From: Massilia mucilaginosa
Lineage (GTDB): Bacteria; Pseudomonadota; Gammaproteobacteria; Burkholderiales; Burkholderiaceae_D
Assembly: GCF_011682145.1 (NCBI RefSeq)
Contig: NZ_WHJH01000012.1
Location: 62,001 to 126,000 of the forward strand
DNA length: 64,000 bases
Direction of reading: 5' to 3'
Part shown: one piece after another, positions 27,559 to 35,425 of the stretch
How positions within the stretch are numbered: position 1 is the stretch's first letter
Layout of the letters: every line of letters starts with the position of its first letter
Position numbers and translations under genes: made by a program
The notes under the pieces: model-generated
Told to the model about the DNA's origin: nothing
Database searches by the model: none
Seen by the model: only the letters and a program-made list of their open reading frames with translations

Positions 27559-27954
27559 CTAGCCGGGCGTCTTGTCGTCACCGAACACTTCCGCCAGACC
27601 GGGCGCGTCGAGACTGCGCTCGAACCATCGCTCAAGCTCGTCCTTCGTGGCCTGGGCGATACGCTGCACCGCCGGCATTGGCAAGTCGCCGAAGCGATTG
27701 CGCAGCAGGGCGCCGATCACCTTGCGCAGGGCGATGACCTGGCCGTCAGCGATGCCTTCCTTCCTGCCTTCTTCCCTGCCTTCTTCCCTGCCTTCTTCCC
27801 GGCCTTCTTCCCGGCCTTCTTCCCGGCCTTCCTTCTTGCCTTCTTCCTTGCCTACCTCCTTCGCCTTCTCCGTGACTTTCTCAAGCTGCGCAAGGGCTTT
27901 TTGATAGCCAACCTCCTGCATCTGCTCGTCCCAGGTTAACATTGACAGGTCCAT
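27559..27954 (-). CDS. Possible intragenic product of the Rpn gene (C-terminal part, 131 residues)
   Basis: Inside the Rpn gene and in the same frame, an ATG at 27954 (MDLSMLTWDEQM) is preceded by GGAGG at 27967-27963 with 8 bases between, a better Shine-Dalgarno arrangement than most starts in this window. The product would carry the EEGR repeat and the C-terminal domain without the nuclease. For E. coli rpn genes, as I recall, a short protein from an internal start acts as antitoxin to the full-length one. Whether this start is used is inference. Confidence 0.45.
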   Translation of the reverse strand: MDLSMLTWDEQMQEVGYQKALAQLEKVTEKAKEVGKEEGKKEGREEGREEGREEGREEGREEGRKEGIADGQVIALRKVIGALLRNRFGDLPMPAVQRIAQATKDELERWFERSLDAPGLAEVFGDDKTPG

Positions 27955-28671
27955 GTCGCCTTCCTCCGCACTATCCAGGTTAAACAATTGCGTATTGTCA
28001 GTTTTGCGCGCCAGCAGCGCTTTCCACCACGCCCAGACCGAGGTCCGCAGGCTGGTCAGGGGCGTGTCCCTGAACCAGATCTTCAGCGCCGGCACATGCG
28101 TCGTTAAGACATCGGGGAACATGGAAAGTTCAATCCGGAACAGCAGCGCCAGCAAATCGCCATTCGCATCGAGCGCCGCCCGGTCCAGGCGGCGCTGGTC
28201 GATCAGTGCGTAGCGCTGCGATGGCTGCAAGGGCGCCAGCTCGGCGGTCGGCGCCATCAGCAACTCGGTCAGATCCTGGGGCGCGTTCCAGGGCGGCGCG
28301 CCGTTGTAGAACACCAGCGGCAGCACCGGCGGCAAACGCAATTCTGGTGATAATTCGTGGCGCTTGACCAGGTCCTGGCACAGCAAGCCGACGTAGGTCT
28401 GCATGCGCAGCGCCATGCAGTGGTCCACTCCGGACTGGAATTCGAGCACGATGACCACGTCGTGGACCTGATCGCCGAGCCGCACACGCCAGACGACGTC
28501 GCCATGGCGCGCCGACGGCCGCTCGCTCACGTAGTCCGCATTGACCCGTTCGAAGGCCGACAGGGCGACGCCGTCAAGCAGGGTGAAGGAAGTAAAGCCC
28601 GTGATCAGTTCGCGCACCATTTCCGGGTGGGCAAACAAGGCGCGGTAGCCAAGGTCGTGATGAGCAGTCAT
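27559..28671 (-). CDS. Rpn-family PD-(D/E)XK nuclease (transposase_31/YhgA-like)
   Basis: The protein has 370 residues. The N-terminal nuclease domain shows the family core: HDLGYRALFAHPEMVRELI, then GDVVWRVRLGDQVHDVVIVL followed by EFQSGVDHCMALRMQTYVGL, where an Asp and the E-F-Q motif form the metal site. Residues about 285-312 are an EEGR repeat encoded by 12-bp units. A short C-terminal domain follows (IGALLRNRFGDLPMPAVQRI). Rpn proteins are DNA nucleases first described as recombination-promoting and later as toxic defence proteins. They are not true transposases. The gene is alone, with no partner next to it. An internal start is described separately. Confidence 0.88.
   Translation of the reverse strand: MTAHHDLGYRALFAHPEMVRELITGFTSFTLLDGVALSAFERVNADYVSERPSARHGDVVWRVRLGDQVHDVVIVLEFQSGVDHCMALRMQTYVGLLCQDLVKRHELSPELRLPPVLPLVFYNGAPPWNAPQDLTELLMAPTAELAPLQPSQRYALIDQRRLDRAALDANGDLLALLFRIELSMFPDVLTTHVPALKIWFRDTPLTSLRTSVWAWWKALLARKTDNTQLFNLDSAEEGDMDLSMLTWDEQMQEVGYQKALAQLEKVTEKAKEVGKEEGKKEGREEGREEGREEGREEGREEGRKEGIADGQVIALRKVIGALLRNRFGDLPMPAVQRIAQATKDELERWFERSLDAPGLAEVFGDDKTPG
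27754..27853. repeat. 12-bp tandem repeat inside the Rpn gene
   Basis: The plus strand shows about seven copies of CCTTCTTCCCGG with CTG/CGG variants, encoding (K/R)EGREEGR on the minus strand. The unit is a multiple of three, so gain or loss of copies keeps the frame. The last three complete copies are identical, which suggests recent copy-number change. Confidence 0.85.
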
Positions 28672-29009
28672 GGCGCATCTTAGCCAGCACCCCTGCCCGG
28701 CCTTTGCGTTGGCTCAAACGTGCGCAAGGGCGTGGCGCCGCCGCAGGCTCGGCGATCGGGCAAGACAGACAAGCGCTGCAAGGTGGTACGCAAGATCACG
28801 ATCGGCACGGCCAGCGAACATGACACCCTTCATTTCGAAGCGGTGCTCCCCCCGCGAATACCGACACGAAATTTCCCGCTGATTCGCGGTGCCCCCCCCT
28901 ACATCCAACAGCTGATGTCGTCCATTCTCGCTGCATGAAAATGAATATATTTTGGCATCGAAAAAGCCGCTATAGTCATAGCCCAACTTACAACTTGATT
29001 GGACCCGAC
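28672..29009. other. Intergenic region, nothing recognised
   Basis: This is 338 bp between the divergent Rpn and unknown-protein genes. The left two thirds is GC-rich; one 72-codon open frame on the plus strand (28720-28938) has no recognisable family and no good ribosome-binding site. The right end (28940-29000) is AT-rich with a TATAGT hexamer at 28971-28976, probably the promoter of the gene at 29010. Confidence 0.4.
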
Positions 29010-29705
29010 ATGGCACCGAACACCAATTCGCCCAGCACGGCGCAAACCTTGATACCGTTCACCGGCTATTACACCCTGAATGCAAATACGGGCGCGTTCC
29101 TGATGATCGATACGAGCATGGCCTGCACCAGTCTCCCGGGCAGCCTGGGTAATCCGGTTGCCACTGAATATTCTGCCACGGTCACATTTTCAGCAGATGG
29201 CGAGACATCGACGCAATATCGGCGGGCAAGCGATTTCACCCTTACCGGCTCGCAACTCGTCATCAAGGGTGCCGACGGCACTGTCACCGCCAATCTGACT
29301 TTTACCCCTGCGGCAGGCGGCATGTCGGTATCGGGGACCTTCCTCGGCAAGGAGGTCAACGGCGCAACGCCGTTCGGACCGGTCCAGCTCTCGGTCTGGA
29401 ACGGGACCTATTATCAGCAGTCTGTGAGCAAAGCACCGGCAGCCGCGCCGTACACGTTTACGCCAATGTTGCAGATCGACCCGGACGGTACAGTGAGCTA
29501 TGCAACCGATCACGGGATGCAAGCGGTGATTTCCTATTGGTACGACTACGCGATGTTCGTCCTTGGTGTGCCAAGCGACGATCCTTTGACGCCACATTTG
29601 TACGAAATGGGCACATCGTCGGGTTGGGGACGTGTTGCGGGTAACGCTGAAAAGGGAGGCATGTTGGTCAGTATCAGGCAGCAGCTGCCAGTGCCTAGTC
29701 TCTGA
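29010..29705 (+). CDS. Unknown protein, 231 residues
   Basis: I do not recognise a family. The ATG at 29010 (MAPNTNSPSTAQTLIPFTG) lies 34 bp after a TATAGT hexamer; an ATG 75 bases earlier falls inside the promoter-like stretch. The protein has no signal peptide or membrane helix. It is rich in Thr, Ser and Gly with alternating beta-like patterns (TQYRRASDFTLTGSQLVIKG, GGMSVSGTFLGKEVNGATP). Codon usage is less GC-extreme than its neighbours, which hints at recent acquisition. It stands alone with 190 bp or more of non-coding DNA on both sides. Confidence 0.65.
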   Translation: MAPNTNSPSTAQTLIPFTGYYTLNANTGAFLMIDTSMACTSLPGSLGNPVATEYSATVTFSADGETSTQYRRASDFTLTGSQLVIKGADGTVTANLTFTPAAGGMSVSGTFLGKEVNGATPFGPVQLSVWNGTYYQQSVSKAPAAAPYTFTPMLQIDPDGTVSYATDHGMQAVISYWYDYAMFVLGVPSDDPLTPHLYEMGTSSGWGRVAGNAEKGGMLVSIRQQLPVPSL

Positions 29706-29898
29706 TCCGTTTACCGGCGTGCGCGGCACGCCCGGTGGAATGACGCCGATTGTCAGCTTCAGCCCCTACGCGGCGCCGGAACCGACGATCGGTCGTTGAT
29801 CCGTTCAGCCTGCTTTATCCGCGGCTGGCGTATCGGCCTGGCACGCTGGAAGTTGCCGGCAGGTATGCAGAAGTCGTTTGCCCGTCTATAATGCCCGC

Positions 29899-30264
29899 AT
29901 GAGCACCCTGGCAAAGCGACAAACACTGCACATCTGGATCGCCTTCCTGGCCATCCTGTTCAGTGCCTTCGCGCCCGCCATCGGCAGCGCCGCCATGGCC
30001 TCCGGGACGATGGAAGTCTGTACCAGCGAAGGCGTCAAGCTCATCCAGGTGGACGATACCGACAACGGCTCGGCCCACCACGCCATGCAGCATTGCGCCT
30101 TCTGCACCACCCACGCCGGCACGCAGCTGCCGCCGGCGCCGCCCACCGGCATGCTGATGGTCGACATCGGCCGCAGCCCCTACCCATCACTGTTCTACCG
30201 CGCGCCGCAACCGCTGCACGCATGGTCCGCGGCCAACCCGCGCGCCCCTCCCCTCCTCGCCTGA
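29899..30264 (+). CDS. DUF2946 family protein
   Basis: The protein has 121 residues, starting at ATG 29899 (MSTLAKRQTLHIW). One N-terminal hydrophobic helix (IAFLAILFSAFAPAIGSAAM) acts as signal or anchor. The HHAMQHCAFCTTHAG stretch holds the Cys/His cluster typical of DUF2946. This family usually precedes the TonB-dependent copper receptor gene, as here, and is thought to help copper handling in the periplasm. A TATAAT at 29887-29892 would place transcription start at about the ATG, so the mRNA may be almost leaderless. Confidence 0.85.
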   Translation: MSTLAKRQTLHIWIAFLAILFSAFAPAIGSAAMASGTMEVCTSEGVKLIQVDDTDNGSAHHAMQHCAFCTTHAGTQLPPAPPTGMLMVDIGRSPYPSLFYRAPQPLHAWSAANPRAPPLLA

Positions 30265-30351
30265 CCGTCCGTACCAGTCCGGCCACCGGCACGCCGGGGC
30301 CTTGTGCCGCCCTTGCGCGGCGCCCTGAAACCTGTTTGACGAGGATTTACC

Positions 30352-30567
30352 TTGAAACCGACCCCTGTCGCTTCAGCGACCACGCTCGCCATCGCGCTGC
30401 GCACGCTGCGCTGCTTTAACGCCGCCGCCTTCACCGCGCTGGCCTTCTTCTACTTCGCGTCGTACTGCCTGCCGGCGGCGCCCTTCTTCGCGCTGCAACT
30501 CGTGCCGACCGGCGGCACAACCATCTTCAACACGACATCACTTTCCGCCAGCAAGGACGCACCATGA
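30352..30567 (+). CDS. Possible small membrane protein between the DUF2946 and copper-receptor genes
   Basis: A TTG start at 30352 has GAGGA six bases upstream, and the 71-residue frame ends by overlapping the next ATG (ATGA, 30564-30567), which is the usual sign of translational coupling. The middle is one hydrophobic helix (AAAFTALAFFYFASYCLPAA). I know no family for it. It could be a real small protein or a leader peptide that opens the receptor's ribosome-binding site. Confidence 0.5.
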   Translation: MKPTPVASATTLAIALRTLRCFNAAAFTALAFFYFASYCLPAAPFFALQLVPTGGTTIFNTTSLSASKDAP

Positions 30568-32660
30568 AGCACCTCCACCTCCACCTTCCCGCCCTCCTCG
30601 CACTGGCCGGCGCGGCCCTCAACGCCGGTGCCCAGAGCGCGCCCGACGGCGCAATCGAACCACGCATGCGCGTCATCGTCGCCGCCATCGGCGAAGGCTG
30701 GCGCGCGCCGCAGAACGGCAGCGGCGACGCCGCCCTGCTGCTCGGCGCAACGCCCGGCTACAGCGTCGCGCAAGGCGGCGGCGTGTCCGGCCTGCCCTTC
30801 ATCAACGGCCTGGGCGACGACCGCCTGAAAATCCGCATCGACGGCATGGAAATCACCTCCGCCTGCGCCAATCACATGAACGCGCCGCTGTCGTACATCG
30901 ACCCGACCCAGGTCGGCCGTATCGACGTACTGGCCGGGGTCACGCCGGTCAGCGCCGGCGGCGACAGTACCGGCGGCACCCTGACCGTCAAATCGGCCGC
31001 ACCGGTCTTCGCCGACCAGGCCGAGCGCCTCGTCACCAGCGGCAAATTCACACTGAGCGGGCGCAGCAACGGCGAGGCCGTCAACGCCGGCCTGTCCGCC
31101 AGCATCGCCAGCGACCGCATGAGCTTCGGCTACAGCATCGCGCAGGCGCGCGGCCACAGCTACGACGATGGCGAGGGCCGCCGCGTGCTCGGCAGCATGT
31201 ACCGCAGCACCAACCAGTCGGCCGTGCTGGCCCTGCGCGGCGACGGCCAGCGCGTGACCCTGCGCGCCGGTATGCAGCGCATCCCCTACCAGGGCTTCCC
31301 CAACCAGTATATGGACATGACCGGCAACGACGGCAAGTTCGCCAACCTGAACTGGCTGTCGACCTTCGGCTGGGGCGAGCTGGACGCCAGCGCCTACTGG
31401 CAGTCAACGAAACACGAGATGGGTTTCTTCACGCCCGAGCGGCGCGGCACCATGCCGATGCTGACCGATGGCCGCAATGCCGGCTATGCGCTGAAAATCA
31501 CGGTGCCTGCGGGCGATGCCGGCACCGTGCGGCTCGGCCATGAACTGCACACCTTCCGGCTCGACGACTTCTGGCCCGCCGTTCCCGGTTCGATGATGAT
31601 GGGACCGCACACCTATGTGAACGTCAACGATGGCCGGCGCGACCGCATCGCGCTGTTTGGCGAAGCCGAAACCCGCCACGGCGCCCGCTGGACCTCGCTC
31701 GTCGGCGCGCGCTGGGAATCGGTGACGATGGATGCCGGCACGGTCCAGCCCTATTCCAGCAACATGATGAACGCGGCCGACGCGGCGGCGGCGAAGGCCT
31801 TCAACGCGCGCGCGCGGCGCCAGCGCGACGGCAACCTGGACCTGACCGCACTGGCGCGCTTCGAGGCCGATGCCAATACCACCTACGAGCTGGCGGCGGC
31901 GCGCAAGACGCGTTCTCCCAACCTGTACGAGCGCTATTCCTGGGGCCGTGGCAAGATGGCGATGACCATGACCAACTGGTTCGGCGATGGCAACGGCTAC
32001 GTCGGCGACATCGCCCTCAAGCCGGAAACGGCCACCACGCTGGCCTTCACCGCGCACTGGCATGGCGGCGGTGCGGACGGCTGGTTCGTCAAGCTCAACC
32101 CGTACTACAACCGGGTCGGCGACTACATCGACGCCGATACGCTGGGCAAATTCAACCCGTACATGAGCAAGAGCGCGCACGGCGCCCTGCTGCGCTTCGC
32201 CAATCATGACGCCAGGCTGTATGGCGCCAATCTGTCGTGGCGCATGCCGGTAACAGGAGCGCTGGCGTTCACGGGCAATGCCGCCTACACGCGCGGCAAG
32301 CGCGCCGACGGCGGCGACCTGTATCACATCATGCCTACCAACGCCCTGCTGGCGCTCGACTACACCAGCGGCGCCTTGAGCGGCCAGCTCGACACCAAAC
32401 TGGTGGCGCGCAAGGACCACGCCGACGCGCGCCGTCTGGAGCCGCATACGGCAGGCTACGCGCTGCTCAACGCCCGCACCGCCTACCAGCTGCGCAAGAA
32501 CGTGCGCCTGACGGCCGGCGTGACCAACCTGCTCGACAAGCAGTACGCCGATCCGCTCGGCGGCGTGTATCTGTCGGGCCTGAGCGCGCAGCGCGGGGCA
32601 TTGCAAGCCTTGCCCGGTCATGGGCGTTCGGTGGAGCTGGGGCTGACGATCGGATTCTGA
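30564..32660 (+). CDS. oprC: TonB-dependent copper receptor (OprC/NosA type)
   Basis: The protein has 698 residues with a signal peptide ending near AALNAGAQSAPD. Plug motifs are LLLGATPGYSVAQGGGVSGL, DDRLKIRIDGMEITSACANHM and SYIDPTQVGRIDVLAGVTPV. The barrel contains Met-rich stretches (MMMGPHTYVN, SSNMMNAADAAAAKAFNAR, GKMAMTMTNWFGDGNGY) that mark this copper-binding group. It ends ELGLTIGF. It brings copper, and in some species its chaperone complexes, across the outer membrane. It follows the DUF2946 gene and the small frame in one apparent operon. No Fur or copper-regulator site was seen. Confidence 0.9.
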   Translation: MKHLHLHLPALLALAGAALNAGAQSAPDGAIEPRMRVIVAAIGEGWRAPQNGSGDAALLLGATPGYSVAQGGGVSGLPFINGLGDDRLKIRIDGMEITSACANHMNAPLSYIDPTQVGRIDVLAGVTPVSAGGDSTGGTLTVKSAAPVFADQAERLVTSGKFTLSGRSNGEAVNAGLSASIASDRMSFGYSIAQARGHSYDDGEGRRVLGSMYRSTNQSAVLALRGDGQRVTLRAGMQRIPYQGFPNQYMDMTGNDGKFANLNWLSTFGWGELDASAYWQSTKHEMGFFTPERRGTMPMLTDGRNAGYALKITVPAGDAGTVRLGHELHTFRLDDFWPAVPGSMMMGPHTYVNVNDGRRDRIALFGEAETRHGARWTSLVGARWESVTMDAGTVQPYSSNMMNAADAAAAKAFNARARRQRDGNLDLTALARFEADANTTYELAAARKTRSPNLYERYSWGRGKMAMTMTNWFGDGNGYVGDIALKPETATTLAFTAHWHGGGADGWFVKLNPYYNRVGDYIDADTLGKFNPYMSKSAHGALLRFANHDARLYGANLSWRMPVTGALAFTGNAAYTRGKRADGGDLYHIMPTNALLALDYTSGALSGQLDTKLVARKDHADARRLEPHTAGYALLNARTAYQLRKNVRLTAGVTNLLDKQYADPLGGVYLSGLSAQRGALQALPGHGRSVELGLTIGF

Positions 32661-32685
32661 TCGCCAGCCACCGGGAGCCGCTTGC

Positions 32686-32865
32686 TCAGGACAGCCCGGC
32701 GTACCAGGCCGCATAAGGCGTGTTGGCGGCCATGCGCCGGTTGAAGTCCGGCGCGCCATCGGTCCACCACACCGGCCCGCGCTCGCCCAGAGCGGGATTA
32801 CTGGTGCGCCACCGCCGTCCCGACACGACAAAATAGCGTCCGTCGGGCGTGGTGGGATGATTCAC
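32686..32865 (-). CDS. Small protein of unknown function (59 residues)
   Basis: The GTG start at 32865 directly follows the TAA of the thioesterase gene (TAAGTG), so it is very likely read on the same mRNA. The product begins VNHPTTPDGRYFVVSGRRWR and ends with NRRMAANTPYAAWYAGLS. Small proteins opening with PTTPDGRY and GRxWR are common in Burkholderiales, but I know no function. It is too short to appear in most gene calls. Confidence 0.7.
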   Translation of the reverse strand: MNHPTTPDGRYFVVSGRRWRTSNPALGERGPVWWTDGAPDFNRRMAANTPYAAWYAGLS

Positions 32866-33306
32866 TTAAACACCCGCTTGCGCCACACCGGGAAGATAGG
32901 CGTTCAAGAACTCGGGCGGCATGCGGCGCACCTTGCCGCCGCTGATGTCGATGCACACCAGGTCCCAGCGCCCGCGCAGCACGGTGACGCCATCGCGCTC
33001 CCGGATCAGTTGAAAACGCCGTTCCATCGCGATTTTTCCGTCACCCCCGGTCAGCCAGGTGGCCAGGGTCAGGGACTCGCCCAACACGGTCGGCAGCAGG
33101 TAATCGTATTCGCCGCGCCGGATCGCCATGGCACGGTCGAGACGGCGGTAGTCGTCCAGGTTCAGGCCAAGCTGCTCAGAATGCGCCCAGCCGATCTGTT
33201 CGCACCAGCGCACGTAGACGGCATTGTTGGTGTGATCGAGTCCGTCGATATCGCCCGCTTGCGGCGTGATCGCCTGCACGAACGGATTTGCATAGTCCCA
33301 GTCCAA
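32866..33306 (-). CDS. Acyl-CoA thioesterase, 4HBT hotdog family
   Basis: The 146-residue protein is a single hotdog fold. The active-site helix motif GLDHTNNAVYVRWCEQIGWAH near residues 21-42 matches YbgC/4HBT enzymes. MAIRRGEYDYLLPTVLGESL and MERRFQLIRERDGVTVLRG give the following strands. It hydrolyses acyl-CoA thioesters in the cytoplasm. It lies 41 bp downstream of the GlxA-type regulator gene on the same strand and is followed without a gap by the 59-residue gene. Confidence 0.9.
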   Translation of the reverse strand: MDWDYANPFVQAITPQAGDIDGLDHTNNAVYVRWCEQIGWAHSEQLGLNLDDYRRLDRAMAIRRGEYDYLLPTVLGESLTLATWLTGGDGKIAMERRFQLIRERDGVTVLRGRWDLVCIDISGGKVRRMPPEFLNAYLPGVAQAGV

Positions 33307-33347
33307 AACAGTCCCTTTTCAAAAGAGGCGCGCGCGGCCTTCGACCG

Positions 33348-34328
33348 TCAGCCGAAGCGCGCCTGGTAATCGCTCGGTACCACGCCCAGTTGCGCGGCGA
33401 AGGCACGCCGCAGATTGTACTCGTTGCCGAAGCCGCTCTGGCTGGCGGCGCGCTTGACCGTCATGCCGGGGCGTTCCAGCAGGCCGCAGGCCGCTTCCAT
33501 GCGCAGCCGCAGCAGCAGCTGCGCCGGCGACAGCCCGGCCGCCTGGCGCAGCTGGCGATGCAGGGTGCGCACCGACAGCGCACACGCCGCCGCCATCTGT
33601 TCGACGTCGATCTGCTGGCGCAGGCGCGGGCGCAGCCAGTCGGTCAGCTGGGCATGCACGTCCTGCGGATCGGCCTGCGCCAGCAGCTGGGAACTGAACT
33701 GGCGCTGGCCACCCGGCCGCTTGAAGAACACCACCATGCGCTTGGCCACCGCCAGGCCGGTCGCGCGGCCCTGGTCTTCCTCCACCAGGCTGAGCGCCAG
33801 ATCCATGCCGGCGGCGATGCCGGCCGAGGTGTACAGCGGACCGTCCTTGATGTAGATCGCGTCGTCGTGCACGTCGATGGCCGGAAACTGCGCCTGCAAC
33901 AGCGCCGCGTCGCGCCAGTGGGTGACGGCGCGGCGCCCGTCCAGCAGGCCCGCGCGCGCCAGCACGAAGGCGCCGGTGCAGACCGCGCAGCAGCGCGCCA
34001 CCCGGCCTGCGGCGCGCGCAACCCAGCGCGACATGGCCGGGTCGTGCGCGCCATCGTCCACCAATTCGATGCCGCGTCCGCCGGAGACGATCAGCGTCGC
34101 CCCGGCCAGATTGCGCCCCGCCGGCGGCAGCGGCTCGGTCAGCACCGTCACCCCGCAGCTCGACGCCACCGGGCCGCCGCCGGGCGCGATCATGTGGATC
34201 CGGTAAGGCTGCGGCAGCAGCGCATCGCGGGCCTCGTCGTTGGCGCTGCCGAAGACCTGGGCGGGGCCGGTCGCGTCCAGGAGGGCGAAGCCGGGGAAGA
34301 CCAGCAGCCAGATATCGATCGTTTTCAT
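33348..34328 (-). CDS. GlxA-family transcriptional regulator (DJ-1/PfpI domain plus AraC-type DNA-binding domain)
   Basis: The protein has 326 residues; I start it at MKTIDIWLLVFPGF. The N-terminal half is a DJ-1/PfpI fold with the nucleophile-elbow cysteine in CAVCTGAFVLARAGLLDG. The C-terminal half (about 225-325) has two AraC-type helix-turn-helices (VEQMAAACALSVRTLHRQLR, MTVKRAASQSGFGNEYNLRR). Such regulators sense small metabolites. It is divergent from the PfpI/cupin pair at 34407, 78 bp away, and probably controls it. Confidence 0.92.
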   Translation of the reverse strand: MKTIDIWLLVFPGFALLDATGPAQVFGSANDEARDALLPQPYRIHMIAPGGGPVASSCGVTVLTEPLPPAGRNLAGATLIVSGGRGIELVDDGAHDPAMSRWVARAAGRVARCCAVCTGAFVLARAGLLDGRRAVTHWRDAALLQAQFPAIDVHDDAIYIKDGPLYTSAGIAAGMDLALSLVEEDQGRATGLAVAKRMVVFFKRPGGQRQFSSQLLAQADPQDVHAQLTDWLRPRLRQQIDVEQMAAACALSVRTLHRQLRQAAGLSPAQLLLRLRMEAACGLLERPGMTVKRAASQSGFGNEYNLRRAFAAQLGVVPSDYQARFG

Positions 34329-34406
34329 GTGGCAGATATTCAACCATCAATGTCATTCATGTCAATCGCCGTCGTGACATCATGGGTTTTCTTTCAAGGA
34401 GCGACC

Positions 34407-35009
34407 ATGACACGCACCATCGGTATCTATGTTTTTAACGACGTCGAAGTGCTCGACTTCGCCGGGCCTTACGAAGTGTTCACCTGCGCCACGCGCATGG
34501 CCGCCAAGCTCACGCCGCACGCCCCGGCGCCGTTCCGGGTGCGCACCATCGGCGCCACCACGGCGATGCTGCGCGCCCGGGCCGGCCTGAGCGTGCTGCC
34601 GGAAGCCGATGTTGCCGGCGCCGGCGACATCGATGTGCTGATCGTGCCGGGCGGCGTGGTGACCAACGAACAGGCCAACCCCGGCGTCATCGCCTGGATC
34701 GCCGCCACCGCGGGCAAGTCGGAACTGACCGCGTCGGTCTGCACCGGCGCGATCCTGCTGGCGCAGGCGGGGCTGCTCGACGGGCAGGAGGCCACCACCC
34801 ACTGGGCCGACGTGGAGGAGCTGCGCGCGGCGTTCCCGCTGGTGCGGGTGCGGGAACAGCGGCGCTGGATCGACAACGGCGCCATCGTCACCTCGGGCGG
34901 CATTTCGGCCGGCATCGACATGTCGCTGCACCTGGTGGAACGGCTGGCGGGGCGCGAACTGGCGCTGCGCACGGCGCACCTGATGGAATACGACTGGAAC
35001 GAGGGATGA
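34407..35009 (+). CDS. DJ-1/PfpI family protein, isonitrile-hydratase-like
   Basis: The protein has 200 residues, starting after CAAGGAGCGACC. It has the DJ-1 fold with an N-terminal acid (VEVLDFAGPYEVF), and the nucleophile Cys near residue 112 in ASVCTGAILLAQAGLLDG, followed by ATTHW. This pattern is shared with isonitrile hydratase and GlxA-type domains. The exact reaction is not deducible. Its stop overlaps the start of the cupin gene (ATGA), and the divergent GlxA regulator probably controls both. Confidence 0.9.
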   Translation: MTRTIGIYVFNDVEVLDFAGPYEVFTCATRMAAKLTPHAPAPFRVRTIGATTAMLRARAGLSVLPEADVAGAGDIDVLIVPGGVVTNEQANPGVIAWIAATAGKSELTASVCTGAILLAQAGLLDGQEATTHWADVEELRAAFPLVRVREQRRWIDNGAIVTSGGISAGIDMSLHLVERLAGRELALRTAHLMEYDWNEG

Positions 35010-35317
35010 AGATCGTGCGCAGCAAGGAGTTCCTTGGCGCGCGCGCCTGGGACGCGCAGCTGATCGCCGCCATGCAAGACGCCACCGTGCGCCTGCACTG
35101 GACCGACCAGCCCTACCCCTGGCACGTCAACGACGGCCAGGAAGTGTTCGCGGTGCTCGATGGCGAAGTGGCGATGCACTACCGCGAACATGGGCGCGAG
35201 CTGGTGGCGCACCTGGGCGCCGGCGACATCTTCTACGCCGCCGAGGGCGACGCCCACAGCGCGCACCCGCTGGGACAGGCGCGCATCCTGGTCATCGAGC
35301 GCGCCGGCAGCGTGTGA
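35006..35317 (+). CDS. Small cupin-domain protein
   Basis: The protein has 103 residues. One conserved beta-barrel is seen: HWTDQPYPWHVNDGQEVFAV in the first cupin motif and LVAHLGAGDIFYAAEGDAHS in the second. The histidine set fits a metal-binding cupin. It overlaps the PfpI gene by four bases, so the two are one operon. The substrate is unknown. Confidence 0.87.
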   Translation: MKIVRSKEFLGARAWDAQLIAAMQDATVRLHWTDQPYPWHVNDGQEVFAVLDGEVAMHYREHGRELVAHLGAGDIFYAAEGDAHSAHPLGQARILVIERAGSV

Positions 35318-35425
35318 GCGTCATGGCCACGCGGTCACGCCGAAGGTTCGCCTTGCGCAAGCGGCGCATGGCAACTGGCGCTGCCGGGCGCCGCTTCTTC
35401 GGCAGTCCAGGCTTGCTGCGATGGG

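Noticed and set aside
27559..28671. Transposase of a mobile element
   Set aside because: Rpn/transposase_31 proteins are nucleases often mislabelled as transposases; there are no terminal inverted repeats or target duplications around the gene.
28720..28938. A 72-codon gene on the plus strand between the Rpn gene and the unknown gene
   Set aside because: No recognisable family, no convincing ribosome-binding site, and its end lies in the AT-rich promoter-like region of the next gene.
29709..29898. Remnant of a gene after the 231-residue unknown protein (a short frame reading TGVRGTPGGMTPIVSFSPY)
   Set aside because: The stretch is too short and unmatched to assign to any family; it may be chance.
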